35,189 bases of DNA, from positions 1 to 35,189 of the forward strand of contig JBBCJT010000164.1 in assembly GCA_037190665.1 (NCBI GenBank). Reading direction: 5' to 3'. The notes under the pieces are model-generated. The model was given only the letters and a program-made list of their open reading frames with translations. It did not search any database and had not been told where the DNA came from. The position numbers and the translations under genes were made by a program. The stretch comes from JBBCJT01 sp037190665 (GTDB lineage: Bacteria > Pseudomonadota > Alphaproteobacteria > Acetobacterales > Acetobacteraceae). Numbering within the stretch: the stretch's first letter is position 1; the number at the start of each line of letters is the position of its first letter. Shown here in pieces: positions 1 to 7,577 of this stretch.

Positions 1-132
1 TGTTGTGGGGGTGGGGTCTGCCGAACGGCCTGCTCAAAGCCTTCCTAAGGGATCGCGGGTCCAGGGGGCCGTGCCCCCTGGTGGTGTGAAGGGGCAAAGC
101 CCCTTCCGGGGCGTGGGGCAGCGCCCCGCGCT
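1..132. repeat. Family A hairpin cassette, partial copy at window start
   Basis: This stretch between the window edge and the stop codon of the minus-strand gene at 133 is a chain of short hairpins. Stems with three-base loops lie at 61-69/73-81 (loop CGT) and 89-95/99-105 (loop AAA), after a GGGATCGCGG motif near 49-58. The same hairpin order and motif recur at 3485-3556, and the G-rich start of the window resembles the right arm of the large palindrome at 3443-3466. It probably acts as a terminator for the neighbouring gene, which is inference from position and structure. The left part of the element lies outside the window. Confidence 0.7.
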
Positions 133-1059
133 TCAGAACCCGACCCGGTCGCCGCCCTTCAGCTTGAGGATCTGCCGTGCCTCGGCCGGGGTGGCGATCT
201 CCAGGCTCAGCTCCTCCAGGATGCGGCGGATTTTCGCGACCTGTTCGGCGTTGGAGGAAGCGAGCTGGCCCTTGCCGATATACAGGCTGTCCTCCAGCCC
301 CACGCGCACATTGCCGCCCATGATGCCGGCCATGGTGCAGAAGCCGAGCTGGTGGCGGCCGGCGGCGAGCACGCTCCATTCGTAGTCCTTGCCGAACAGC
401 CGGTCTGCCGTCTCACGCATGAACAGCAGGTTGCGCGGCTCCGCGCCGATGCCGCCGAGGATGCCGAAGATCGTCTGCACGAACAGCGGCGGCTCCACCG
501 CCTTGCGGTCGAGCATGTAGGCGAGGTTGTACAGGTGGCCGACGTCGTAGCACTCGAACTCGAAGCGCGTGCCGTGGCCCTTGCCCAGCACCTCGGTGAT
601 CCGGGAGATGTCGCGGAAGGTGTTGCGGAAGATGTGGTCGTCGGTGCGGGCGAGGTAGGGCTGCTCCCACGCATGCTTCCAGTCGGTGACGCGCGCGCCG
701 GCGTTCGAGATGTTGAAGTTCATCGAGCCCATGTTGAGGCTGCACATCTCGGGCTTGGCGCGCAGCGGCGCGGCGAGCCGGTCGTCCACCGTCATGTTCA
801 GCCCGCCGCCGGTGGTGATGTTCACCACCGCGTCGCAGGACTGCTTGATCACCGGCAGGAAGCGCATGAACACGTCCGGATCGGGGGTCGGCTCGCCGGT
901 CTCGGGGTTGCGGGCATGCAGGTGGATGATCGCGGCGCCGGCCTCGGCCGCCTCGATCGAGGAGCGGGCGATCTCCTCCGGGGTGATCGGCAGCGCCGGG
1001 CTCATCGACGGCGTGTGGATCGCGCCGGTGACCGCGCAACTGATGATGACCTTGCCCAT
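133..1059 (-). CDS. Beta-keto acid cleavage enzyme (BKACE, DUF849 family)
   Basis: This 308-residue protein belongs to the family of 3-keto-5-aminohexanoate cleavage protein (Kce), Zn-dependent enzymes that condense a beta-keto acid with acetyl-CoA and release acetoacetate plus a new CoA ester. The zinc-site motif HLHAR is at residues 46-50, ITTGGG at 81-86, and a later acidic/His segment FEFECYDVGH at about 167-175 fits the family. The start chosen (MGKVIISC) has a GGAAGG ribosome site just upstream. An open frame continues upstream to 1368, but that part runs antisense to accD and has no family resemblance. The physiological substrate cannot be read from the sequence, and no carnitine or lysine pathway genes flank it. 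Its stop codon abuts the hairpin cassette at 1-132. Family assignment is strong; substrate unknown. Confidence 0.9.
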   Translation of the reverse strand: MGKVIISCAVTGAIHTPSMSPALPITPEEIARSSIEAAEAGAAIIHLHARNPETGEPTPDPDVFMRFLPVIKQSCDAVVNITTGGGLNMTVDDRLAAPLRAKPEMCSLNMGSMNFNISNAGARVTDWKHAWEQPYLARTDDHIFRNTFRDISRITEVLGKGHGTRFEFECYDVGHLYNLAYMLDRKAVEPPLFVQTIFGILGGIGAEPRNLLFMRETADRLFGKDYEWSVLAAGRHQLGFCTMAGIMGGNVRVGLEDSLYIGKGQLASSNAEQVAKIRRILEELSLEIATPAEARQILKLKGGDRVGF

Positions 1060-1147
1060 GCCCGCTTCCTTCCCTTCTGCGGCCGGCAGCGGAGCAAGGG
1101 GGGACGACGCTGGCAAGAGCCGGCGCGCGGGGCTAGATGATCGCCCC

Positions 1148-2053
1148 ATGAACTGGCTCACCAACTTCGTCCGGCCCAAGATCCGCACGCTGCTCGGCCG
1201 GACCGAGGTGCCCGAGAACCTGTGGGACAAGTGCCCGTCCTGCGAGCAGATGATCTTCCACCGGGACCTGGAGAAGAACCTCCGCGTCTGCCCGCATTGC
1301 GGCCACCACATGCGGCTGGAGGCGACCAAGCGCCTCGCCGCCACGCTGGACGAGGGGTTCCAGCGCATCGAACTGCCGCGCGCGGTGCCCGACCCGCTGC
1401 GCTTCCGCGACCAGAAGCGCTACACGGACCGGGTGCGCGAGGCCCGCGACGCGACGGGGCTGGACGATGCCATCGTCGTCGCCCACGGCACGATCGAGGG
1501 CCAGCGCGCCGTCGTGGCCGTGATGGCGTTCGAGTTCATGGCGGGTTCCATGGGGGCCGCGGTGGGCGAGGGCATCCTCGCGGCCGCGCGGCTCGCCGTG
1601 CTGCAGGAATCGCCGTTGATCATGTTCACCGCCTCGGGCGGGGCGCGGATGCAGGAAGGCGCGATCAGCCTGATGCAGATGCCGCGCACCACCATCGCGG
1701 CACAGCTCGTGAAGGAAGCCGGGCTTCCCTACATCGTCGTGCTGACGGACCCGACCACCGGCGGCGTCACCGCCTCCTTCGCCATGCTGGGCGACGTGCA
1801 GATCGCCGAGCCGAAGGCGCTGATCGGCTTCGCCGGCGCGCGGGTGATCGAGCAGACGGTGCGCGAGAAACTGCCCGAGGGGTTCCAGCGTGCGGAATAC
1901 CTGCACGAGCACGGCATCGTGGACATGGTCGTCCCGCGCACGGAGCTGCGCACCACGCTGGCGCGCGTGATCTCGCTGCTGCGCGAGCCGGACCTGCCGG
2001 AGGAGGAAGCCGCGGAACCGGCGCCAGAACACGCGGAGGCGCAGGCGGGCTGA
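1148..2053 (+). CDS. accD: Acetyl-CoA carboxylase carboxyltransferase subunit beta
   Basis: AccD pairs with AccA to transfer the carboxyl group from carboxybiotin to acetyl-CoA, giving malonyl-CoA for fatty-acid synthesis in the cytoplasm. The 301-residue protein opens with a zinc ribbon (Cys29, Cys32, Cys48, Cys51) followed by the crotonase-fold carboxyltransferase domain, with SGGARMQEG and DPTTGGVTASFA as recognisable blocks. Length is usual for the family. The start at 1148 puts MNWLTNFVRP at the N-terminus, as expected for AccD; the longer open frame upstream is antisense to the neighbouring gene. folC follows after 7 bases, the common alphaproteobacterial accD-folC arrangement. A four-codon frame (1137-1151) overlaps the start, probably by chance. 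Confidence 0.97.
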   Translation: MNWLTNFVRPKIRTLLGRTEVPENLWDKCPSCEQMIFHRDLEKNLRVCPHCGHHMRLEATKRLAATLDEGFQRIELPRAVPDPLRFRDQKRYTDRVREARDATGLDDAIVVAHGTIEGQRAVVAVMAFEFMAGSMGAAVGEGILAAARLAVLQESPLIMFTASGGARMQEGAISLMQMPRTTIAAQLVKEAGLPYIVVLTDPTTGGVTASFAMLGDVQIAEPKALIGFAGARVIEQTVREKLPEGFQRAEYLHEHGIVDMVVPRTELRTTLARVISLLREPDLPEEEAAEPAPEHAEAQAG

Positions 2054-2060
2054 CCGCATC

Positions 2061-3329
2061 ATGAGCCGGGCCGAGGCGATCATCGATCGCCTGCACACGC
2101 TGTTCCCGCGGATGCTGGACCTCAGCCTGCACCGGCTGGAGGGGCTGCTGCGCCGGCTGGGCGATCCGCACCTGCGCCTGCCGCCGGTGATCCATGTCGC
2201 CGGCACCAACGGCAAGGGCAGCACCTGCGCCTTCATCCGCGCTGCGGCGGAGGCGGCCGGGCTGCGCGTCCACGTCTACACCAGCCCGCATCTGGTGCGT
2301 TTCCACGAACGCATCCGCCTCGCCGGCGCGCTGGTGGAGGACGAGGCACTGGCGCAGGCGCTGACGGAGATCGAGCAGGCCAACGCCGGCGCGCCGCTGT
2401 CGGTGTTCGAGGCGATCACCGCCACCGCGTTCCATCTGTTCGCCGCCGTGCCGGCAGATCTGTGCGTGCTGGAGGTCGGGCTCGGCGGCCGCTTCGACGC
2501 GACCAGCGTCGTCCCGCGCCCGGCGGCGACCGCGATCACCTCGATCTCCATCGACCACGCCGAGTTCCTGGGCCCGACGCTGCGGCATATCGCCTTCGAG
2601 AAGGCGGGCATCCTGCGGCCGGACGTCCCCTGCATCACCGGCACTCAGGCGGTGGCGGTGACGGATACGCTCGCGCTCGCGGCCCGGCGGAAGAAGGCGC
2701 GGCTGCTGTCGCGCGGCACGGCCTGGTCGGTGGCCGCTTCCGGCGGCGGGATGCGCTACCGCGACCTCGGCGGCACGCTCGACCTGCCGGCCCCGGGCCT
2801 CGTCGGGGCGCACCAGTTCGACAATGCGGGCATCGCGGTCGCCACGCTGCGCGCGAGCGGGCTGGGCCTGCCCGATGCGGCCTATGCCGCCATCGCCCGT
2901 GCGGAATGGCCAGCCCGGATGCAGCTTCTGACCGGCAGGCTGGCGGCGCTGCTGCCGGCGGGGTGGGAGCTGTATCTGGACGGCGGCCACAATCCCGGCG
3001 GCGGCGCGGCGCTGGCGGCCGTGCTGGAGGGCTGGGGGGACAGGCCGGTGCATCTCGTCGTGGGGATGAAGAAGGCCAAGGACACGGCCGAATTCCTGCG
3101 CCCGCTGATCCCGCACGCGGCGAGCGTTTGGGCGGCGCAGGAGCCGGGCCAGCATCAGGCGCTGCCGGTCGAGGCGATCATCGCCGCCTCGGACGGCATC
3201 GCACGGCCGGGGCCGCGGGTGGCGGATGCGTTGGCGGCGATCGCCGCCGCGGGCGGGCCGCCGGGGCGGGTGCTGGTCTGCGGGAGCCTGTATCTGGCGG
3301 GCGAGGTGCTGAAGGACGACGCGGCCTGA
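2061..3329 (+). CDS. folC: Bifunctional dihydrofolate/folylpolyglutamate synthase
   Basis: FolC is a cytoplasmic Mur-ligase-type enzyme that joins glutamate to dihydropteroate and extends the polyglutamate tail of folates using ATP. The 422-residue product shows the P-loop GTNGKGS at residues 48-54, TSPHLVRFHERI shortly after, LEVGLGGRFDAT, SIDHAEFLG, and the C-terminal LDGGHNPGGG block, in the usual order. It begins 7 bases after the accD stop and is likely co-transcribed. Its TGA stop lies inside the left stem of an 8-bp hairpin (3328-3335/3339-3346), so translation end and the presumed terminator are fused. Confidence in the family is high; whether both activities are present cannot be told from sequence alone. 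Confidence 0.96.
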   Translation: MSRAEAIIDRLHTLFPRMLDLSLHRLEGLLRRLGDPHLRLPPVIHVAGTNGKGSTCAFIRAAAEAAGLRVHVYTSPHLVRFHERIRLAGALVEDEALAQALTEIEQANAGAPLSVFEAITATAFHLFAAVPADLCVLEVGLGGRFDATSVVPRPAATAITSISIDHAEFLGPTLRHIAFEKAGILRPDVPCITGTQAVAVTDTLALAARRKKARLLSRGTAWSVAASGGGMRYRDLGGTLDLPAPGLVGAHQFDNAGIAVATLRASGLGLPDAAYAAIARAEWPARMQLLTGRLAALLPAGWELYLDGGHNPGGGAALAAVLEGWGDRPVHLVVGMKKAKDTAEFLRPLIPHAASVWAAQEPGQHQALPVEAIIAASDGIARPGPRVADALAAIAAAGGPPGRVLVCGSLYLAGEVLKDDAA

Positions 3330-3557
3330 GGGGGCGCTGCCCCCTCATACTCCCCGGCAGGGGGCACGGCCCCCTGCACCCGCGATTCCTTCAGGAAAGC
3401 TCCCGCAGGTCGGTGGACAGCCCCTACCCCCACACCGCTTGTTGTGGGGGTAGGGGCTGTCCACCGATTTGGCCGAAGGCCCTCTTGATGGATCGCGGAT
3501 CCAAGGGGCCGTGCCCCTTGGTGGGGAGAGCCCGAGAGGGGCAAAGCCCCTCTCGGA
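3330..3557. repeat. Family A hairpin cassette, complete mirrored copy between convergent genes
   Basis: The whole gap between folC (plus) and the sugar dehydrogenase gene (minus) is a mirrored set of hairpins. From the left: stem 3328-3335/3339-3346 (loop GCT), stem 3357-3365/3369-3377 (loop ACG), the GCGATTCC motif, a central 25-bp palindrome at 3410-3467, then GGATCGCGG, stem 3501-3509/3513-3521 (loop CGT) and stem 3532-3542/3546-3556 (loop AAA). Related copies lie at both window ends. The mirror symmetry and its position suggest a bidirectional terminator that spreads as a repeat. No long U-tract is present, so simple intrinsic termination is not certain. Confidence 0.8.
3410..3467. repeat. 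25-bp perfect inverted repeat with 8-base loop
   Basis: Arms 3410-3434 and 3443-3467 are exact reverse complements around the loop CCGCTTGT. It is the longest perfect palindrome noticed in the window and forms the centre of the family A cassette between convergent genes. Transcripts from either side would fold it into a very stable stem. Confidence 0.9.
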
Positions 3558-4664
3558 TCACGCCGGATCCAGCCGCAGCAGTTTCCCGTCCCGCTCGTCG
3601 GTCAACAGGTACAGCCTGCCGTCCGGTCCCTGCCGCACGTCGCGCAGCCGGGCCATGTTGCGCAGCAGCCGCTCCTCCCCCGTCACGCGCTGGCCGTCCA
3701 TCGTCAGCCGGATCAGCGTCTGTCCGTTCAGCGAGCCGAAGAACAGCGAACCGCGCCAGCCGGGGAAGGCATCGCCGGTGTAGAACGCCATGCCGGACGG
3801 GCTGAGGCTCGGCGTCCAGGTGTGCACCGGGTCCACGAGACCCTGCGCCGACCGCCCCTCCGGCATCGGCGTGCCGTTGTAGTGCACGCCGAATCCCACG
3901 CGCGGCCAGCCGTAGTTCGCGCCGGGGCGGATCAGGTTCAGCTCGTCGCCGCCGCGCGGGCCGTGCTCGCCCTCCCACAGCTCGTCCGTGCCGGGGCGGA
4001 AGGCGAGCGCCTGCGGGTTGCGGTGGCCGTAGCTCCAGATCTCGCCGCGCCGCCCGGGCTGGCCGAGGAAGGGATTGCCCGGCGCCGGCGCGCCGTCCTG
4101 GGTGATGCGCAGCACCTTGCCGCGCAGATCGTCCAGGCTCTGCGCCGACTCGCGCACCGCCGCGTCCGACCGCTCGCCCGTGGTCACGAACAGCATGCCG
4201 TCGCGGCCGAAGGCGAGCCGGCAGCCGAAATGCATCCGGTTGTCCCAGGCCGGCAGCGCATCGAGGATCGGCCGCGTCTCCGCGAACCCCTCGCCGGTGA
4301 AGCGCGCGCGGCTGACGCGGGTGACGCTGCCGCCCTGCACCCGGGCGCTATGGCAGAGGAAGACGCGCCCGCTCGTCGCGAAATCCGGCGCGAGCGCGAT
4401 GTCCAGCATCCCGCCCTGCCCGCCGGCGGAGACCTCCGGCGCGCCGGCCAGCGGCGCGGAGACGCGGCCCTGCGCGTCCACGATCCGCACCCGCCCCGGC
4501 CGCTCCGTCACCAGCATGCGGCCGTCCGGCAGGAAGGCGAGCGCCCAGGGATTTTCCAGTCCGCGCGCCACCGTCGTCACGGTGAAAAGCGCCTGCTCGC
4601 TGCGGATCGGCTGCGCGGCGGCGGATACGGCGGCGAGGCAGATCAGCAGGGCGATGCGGGACAT
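3558..4664 (-). CDS. PQQ-dependent aldose sugar dehydrogenase (GSDH family), exported
   Basis: This 368-residue protein resembles the soluble glucose/sorbosone dehydrogenase family (YliI/Asd type), six-bladed beta-propellers that oxidise aldose sugars in the periplasm using pyrroloquinoline quinone. The start MSRIALLICL gives a short hydrophobic signal peptide ending near residue 20 (AAAQP). Family blocks seen include GLENPWALAFLPDG, LDIALAPDF, GDELNLIRPGANYGWP and SPSGMAFYTGDAFPGW near the C-terminus. A longer frame upstream (to 4751) adds only an Arg-rich stretch without a signal peptide, so I prefer 4664. The stop codon sits next to an 11-bp hairpin (3532-3556). No PQQ biosynthesis genes are nearby; the sugar substrate is unknown. 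Confidence 0.88.
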   Translation of the reverse strand: MSRIALLICLAAVSAAAQPIRSEQALFTVTTVARGLENPWALAFLPDGRMLVTERPGRVRIVDAQGRVSAPLAGAPEVSAGGQGGMLDIALAPDFATSGRVFLCHSARVQGGSVTRVSRARFTGEGFAETRPILDALPAWDNRMHFGCRLAFGRDGMLFVTTGERSDAAVRESAQSLDDLRGKVLRITQDGAPAPGNPFLGQPGRRGEIWSYGHRNPQALAFRPGTDELWEGEHGPRGGDELNLIRPGANYGWPRVGFGVHYNGTPMPEGRSAQGLVDPVHTWTPSLSPSGMAFYTGDAFPGWRGSLFFGSLNGQTLIRLTMDGQRVTGEERLLRNMARLRDVRQGPDGRLYLLTDERDGKLLRLDPA

Positions 4665-5033
4665 CGCAGGCAGATGGGCCCCGGCCCGGCCCGCGTCCAG
4701 CCTCGCGCCCTCATCCCGGCCAGTCTTTCGGTTGCCCCGGCAGGTCCGCACGCGGCGCCAACCCTCACCCGCGGGCGCTTTGCGGAAAGGAAATCCCCTC
4801 TCCCGCCGGGCGGGAGAGGGAGGGGCCCGCGCGCGAAGGCGAGACCTCGGCGTGGTCCCGGCGGGGCCACCCTCACCCCGGCCGTCTCCCGCACGCGAGG
4901 GAGAAACAGCGCTGCCGATTCGCAGAGCTTCCGCCTGCGGGGGAGGAAGGTTCTTGGCTTTCAGGGAAAGCCGGCGTCACCGGCCTTGCGCGTGGAGGCC
5001 GATGAAAAAGGCCCTCGCCGAGACCCGGCGCTC
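4665..5033. repeat. Intergenic region with family B repeat (copy 1)
   Basis: This 369-base gap separates the start of the sugar dehydrogenase gene from the end of ptsI, both minus strand. Positions 4794-4903 match another copy at 22972-23110: a near-perfect palindrome of 12+1+12 bases at 4796-4820 (CCCTCTCCCGCC arm), then GAGGGGCCCGCGC, a variable middle, and CACCCTCACCCCGGCC with a second CTCCCGC arm. I see no convincing gene in it. A promoter for the dehydrogenase gene is expected near 4665-4790, but no clear boxes were recognised. Confidence 0.75.
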
Positions 5034-6827
5034 TCAGCCTTCGATCCGGCGCGAGAAGTCGAGCACCATCTCCTGGATGCGCTCCGGGTCCGACTGCTCC
5101 ATCACCCGGCGCGCGAAGCGCACGCAGTCGTCGATCGCGACCGCCCGGACCGCCTGCTTCACGCGCGGCACGGCGGACGCGTTCATGGAGAAGGACCGAA
5201 CCCCGAGGCCCAGCAGCAGCGGCGTCAGCCGCGGGTTGCTCGCCATCTCGCCGCAGACCGAGACCGGCATGCGCATCCGCAGCGCCGCCTCGACGGAGAA
5301 CTGCACCAGCCGCAGCACCGCCGGGTGCAGCGGGTCGTACAGATGCGCCACCGCGCTTTCGCCGCGGTCCACCGCCAGCGTGTACATGGCGAGGGCGTTG
5401 GTGCCGATGGCGAAGAACTCCGCCTCCAGCGCCAGCGCATCGGCCGCCAGCGCCGCGCCGGGCGTCTCGATCATCACGCCCAGCAGCGGCAGCGGATCGG
5501 GCAGCGGCGCGCCGCGGCGGCGCAGCCGGCGCACGACGCGGTCGTAGACCTCGCGCGCCGCCTTCACCTCGGACGGGTTGGTGACCATCGGCAGCAGCAG
5601 CCGCACCGGGCCGAGCACCGCCGCGCGCAGGATGGCGGCAAGCTGCGTCTCGAACAGGTCGTGCTCGCGCAGCAGCAGCCGGATGCCGCGCAGGCCGAGC
5701 GCCGGGTTGGCATCGGCCACGACCGGCACCACGCCCTCGCTCGACAGTGCCTCGATCTCCTTCTCGCCGCCCCAGTCGAGCACGCGGATGGTCACGACAT
5801 CGCCGTCCATCGCCTCGATCGCGGCGGCGTAGGCTTCCTCCTGCGCGTCCTCGTCGGGCAGCGTCTCGCGGTTCATGAACAGGAACTCGGAGCGCAGCAG
5901 CCCGATCCCCACCGCGCCGGCCTGGGCGATCAGCGGCAGCTCGGCGGGCAGCTCCAGATTGGCCTGCAGCTCCACCTGCTCGCCGTCCGTGGTCACCGCC
6001 GGCAACCGCCGCAGCTTGGCGAGGCGCTGTTTCTCCCGCGCGTAGGACTGCACGCCGCGCCGCGCGGCGGCGAGCGTCGCGGCGGTCGGATTGAGCGTGA
6101 TCGTGCCCGCCGCCCCGTCCACCACCGCGATGCCGCCGGGGCGCGCCGCCTCGGTCAACCCCGGCACGCCGAGCACCGCCGGCAGGCCGAGCGCGCGCAG
6201 CATGATGGCGGTGTGCCCGTCCGCGCCGCCCTCGTCGGCCGCCACGGCGGCGAGCCGCGCGGGATCGACCAGCGCGGCGTCGGCGGGGGTGAGCACCTCG
6301 GCGACCAGGATCGCCCCCTGCGGCAGGCCGGCGAAGCTGCGGAACGGGGCGCGGGTCAGGTTGCGGTGCAGCCGCCGGGCGATCTCGCGGATCTCGTCGG
6401 CGCGGCGCTTCAGCCCGGCGCGGTCGTCCCCGCCGAGGGCGAGGATGTTGGCCGCGATCGCCTCGGCCTCCTCCGCGACCGCGCTCTCGGCGGTCACCAG
6501 CCCCTCGGCGATGCGCTTGCGGGCGCCGCGCATCAGCCGCGAGTTGCCGACCATCTGCGCGTAGGCGTCCAGCAGGGGGCCCAGCTCCTCCTGCGCCTCC
6601 TCCGGCAACGCGGCGAGGCGCGCCTTGAGCTTGGCGAGCTGCTTGCGGGAGGCGATGGCCGCCTCCTCCAGCCGCGCCGTCTCCGCCTCGGTGTCGGCGG
6701 CGACGATCTTGCGGTGGACCGGGGCGGCGGCCGGCGGCTCGGTGGTGTCGAAGATCGGCCCGATGGCGATGCCGGGCGAGACAGGAATTCCCTTCAGCAC
6801 CCGCTCAGCCGATGCCTGCGGGCTCAT
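5034..6827 (-). CDS. ptsI: PTS enzyme I (phosphoenolpyruvate-protein phosphotransferase)
   Basis: Enzyme I takes phosphate from PEP onto a histidine and passes it to HPr in the cytoplasm. The 597-residue protein has the swivelling His domain with GGADGHTAIM (active His205) and the PEP-binding barrel with RSEFLFMNRETLPDE, NPALGLRGIRLLL, GVMIETP (Glu454) and the catalytic CGEMA (Cys525). One key position differs: the motif usually read as GTNDL is GTNALAMYTL, so the metal-ligand aspartate (Asp455 in E. coli numbering) is Ala478, codon GCC at 5394-5396 on the complement. Asn477 is kept. Last gene of the minus-strand hprK-rapZ-EIIA-ptsH-ptsI run, starting one base after the ptsH stop. There are no sugar-specific EIIB/EIIC genes, so it is likely a regulatory PTS. 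The substitution may impair PEP use. Confidence 0.95.
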   Translation of the reverse strand: MSPQASAERVLKGIPVSPGIAIGPIFDTTEPPAAAPVHRKIVAADTEAETARLEEAAIASRKQLAKLKARLAALPEEAQEELGPLLDAYAQMVGNSRLMRGARKRIAEGLVTAESAVAEEAEAIAANILALGGDDRAGLKRRADEIREIARRLHRNLTRAPFRSFAGLPQGAILVAEVLTPADAALVDPARLAAVAADEGGADGHTAIMLRALGLPAVLGVPGLTEAARPGGIAVVDGAAGTITLNPTAATLAAARRGVQSYAREKQRLAKLRRLPAVTTDGEQVELQANLELPAELPLIAQAGAVGIGLLRSEFLFMNRETLPDEDAQEEAYAAAIEAMDGDVVTIRVLDWGGEKEIEALSSEGVVPVVADANPALGLRGIRLLLREHDLFETQLAAILRAAVLGPVRLLLPMVTNPSEVKAAREVYDRVVRRLRRRGAPLPDPLPLLGVMIETPGAALAADALALEAEFFAIGTNALAMYTLAVDRGESAVAHLYDPLHPAVLRLVQFSVEAALRMRMPVSVCGEMASNPRLTPLLLGLGVRSFSMNASAVPRVKQAVRAVAIDDCVRFARRVMEQSDPERIQEMVLDFSRRIEG

Positions 6828-6828
6828 G

Positions 6829-7122
6829 CTAGTCGCCCTCGTCGAAGCCGCGGGCGATCAGCTCGGCCAGCGCATCGAGCGCCTCCTTGGCGTCCCAGCC
6901 CTCGGCGCGCAGCTCGACGGAGCTGCCCTGGGCGGCGCCCAGCATCATCAGCCCCATGATCGACTGCCCGGGCACTTCCTGGCCGTCCTTGACGACGCTG
7001 ACCGCGGCCGAGAACCGCTCCGCCAGGGTGACGAACTTGGCGGCCGCGCGGGCGTGCAGCCCGCGACGATTGGGAATGACGACGCTGCGCGAGAGGAAGG
7101 CTCCGGCGCTGTCGCCGCTCAT
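6829..7122 (-). CDS. ptsH: HPr phosphocarrier protein
   Basis: HPr is the small cytoplasmic carrier between enzyme I and EIIA. This 97-residue version has the phosphorylatable His23 in PNRRGLHARAA and the regulatory serine Ser54 in GQSIMGLMMLGA, the site used by HPr kinase, whose gene is in the same operon. The start at 7122 overlaps the EIIA stop codon in an ATGA arrangement; seven further in-frame codons upstream lie inside the EIIA gene and look spurious. An N-terminal extension of about eight residues before the usual HPr start is present. All catalytic residues look intact, in contrast to the altered enzyme I next door. Confidence 0.95.
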   Translation of the reverse strand: MSGDSAGAFLSRSVVIPNRRGLHARAAAKFVTLAERFSAAVSVVKDGQEVPGQSIMGLMMLGAAQGSSVELRAEGWDAKEALDALAELIARGFDEGD

Positions 7123-7553
7123 CCGTTGGTGCCGTCCTTGCAAATCCCGGCCGGCTTGCCGTTCAGCACGTGCGAGGCGGCCGCGATGTACTTGCGCCCG
7201 GCCTCCTGCGCGCAGACGACGGCATCGGCGAGCCGCTGCGTGCCGCGCACCTTCGCGAGCTTCACCAGCATCGGCAGGTTCACGCCCGCGATCACCTCGA
7301 CCCCCGGGCGGACCATCTGGGAAATGGCGAGGTTCGACGGCGTTCCGCCGAACATGTCGGTCAGCAGCACCACGCCGTCGCCGGTGTCGACGCGGCCGAT
7401 CCGCTCCTCGATATCCTTGCGGCGCTGCTCGATGTCGTCCTCGGCGCCGATGCAGATCGTCGCCACGTTCTTCTGGGGCCCGACCACGTGTTCCATGGCT
7501 GTGCGGAACTCCTCCGCAAGGCGGCCGTGGGTGACGAGCACGAGCCCGATCAT
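7119..7553 (-). CDS. PTS EIIA component, mannose/fructose (EIIA-Man) type
   Basis: This 144-residue protein is a free-standing EIIA-Man-like domain, which accepts phosphate from HPr on a histidine near the N-terminus. The motif VLVTHG places it at His9, and the block LLTDMFGGTPSNLA at about residues 63-76 is typical for the family. Free EIIA-Man proteins without EIIB/C partners are known in alphaproteobacteria, where they are thought to act in regulation instead of sugar import. It follows rapZ by 24 bases and overlaps ptsH by four, so translation with ptsH is probably coupled. Confidence 0.93.
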   Translation of the reverse strand: MIGLVLVTHGRLAEEFRTAMEHVVGPQKNVATICIGAEDDIEQRRKDIEERIGRVDTGDGVVLLTDMFGGTPSNLAISQMVRPGVEVIAGVNLPMLVKLAKVRGTQRLADAVVCAQEAGRKYIAAASHVLNGKPAGICKDGTNG

Positions 7554-7577
7554 CGTGTGCCTGTCATGGCGTTTTCT

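Noticed and set aside
1137..1151. A four-codon frame (MIAP) overlapping the accD start by ATGA
   Set aside because: Too short to separate from chance, and its ribosome site is poor. It is mentioned only because two better leader frames occur elsewhere in the window.
3822..6959. A 1045-codon open frame on the plus strand
   Set aside because: It runs antisense to the sugar dehydrogenase and ptsI genes, is rich in Arg/His/Ala and has no family motifs; it is a typical high-GC shadow frame.
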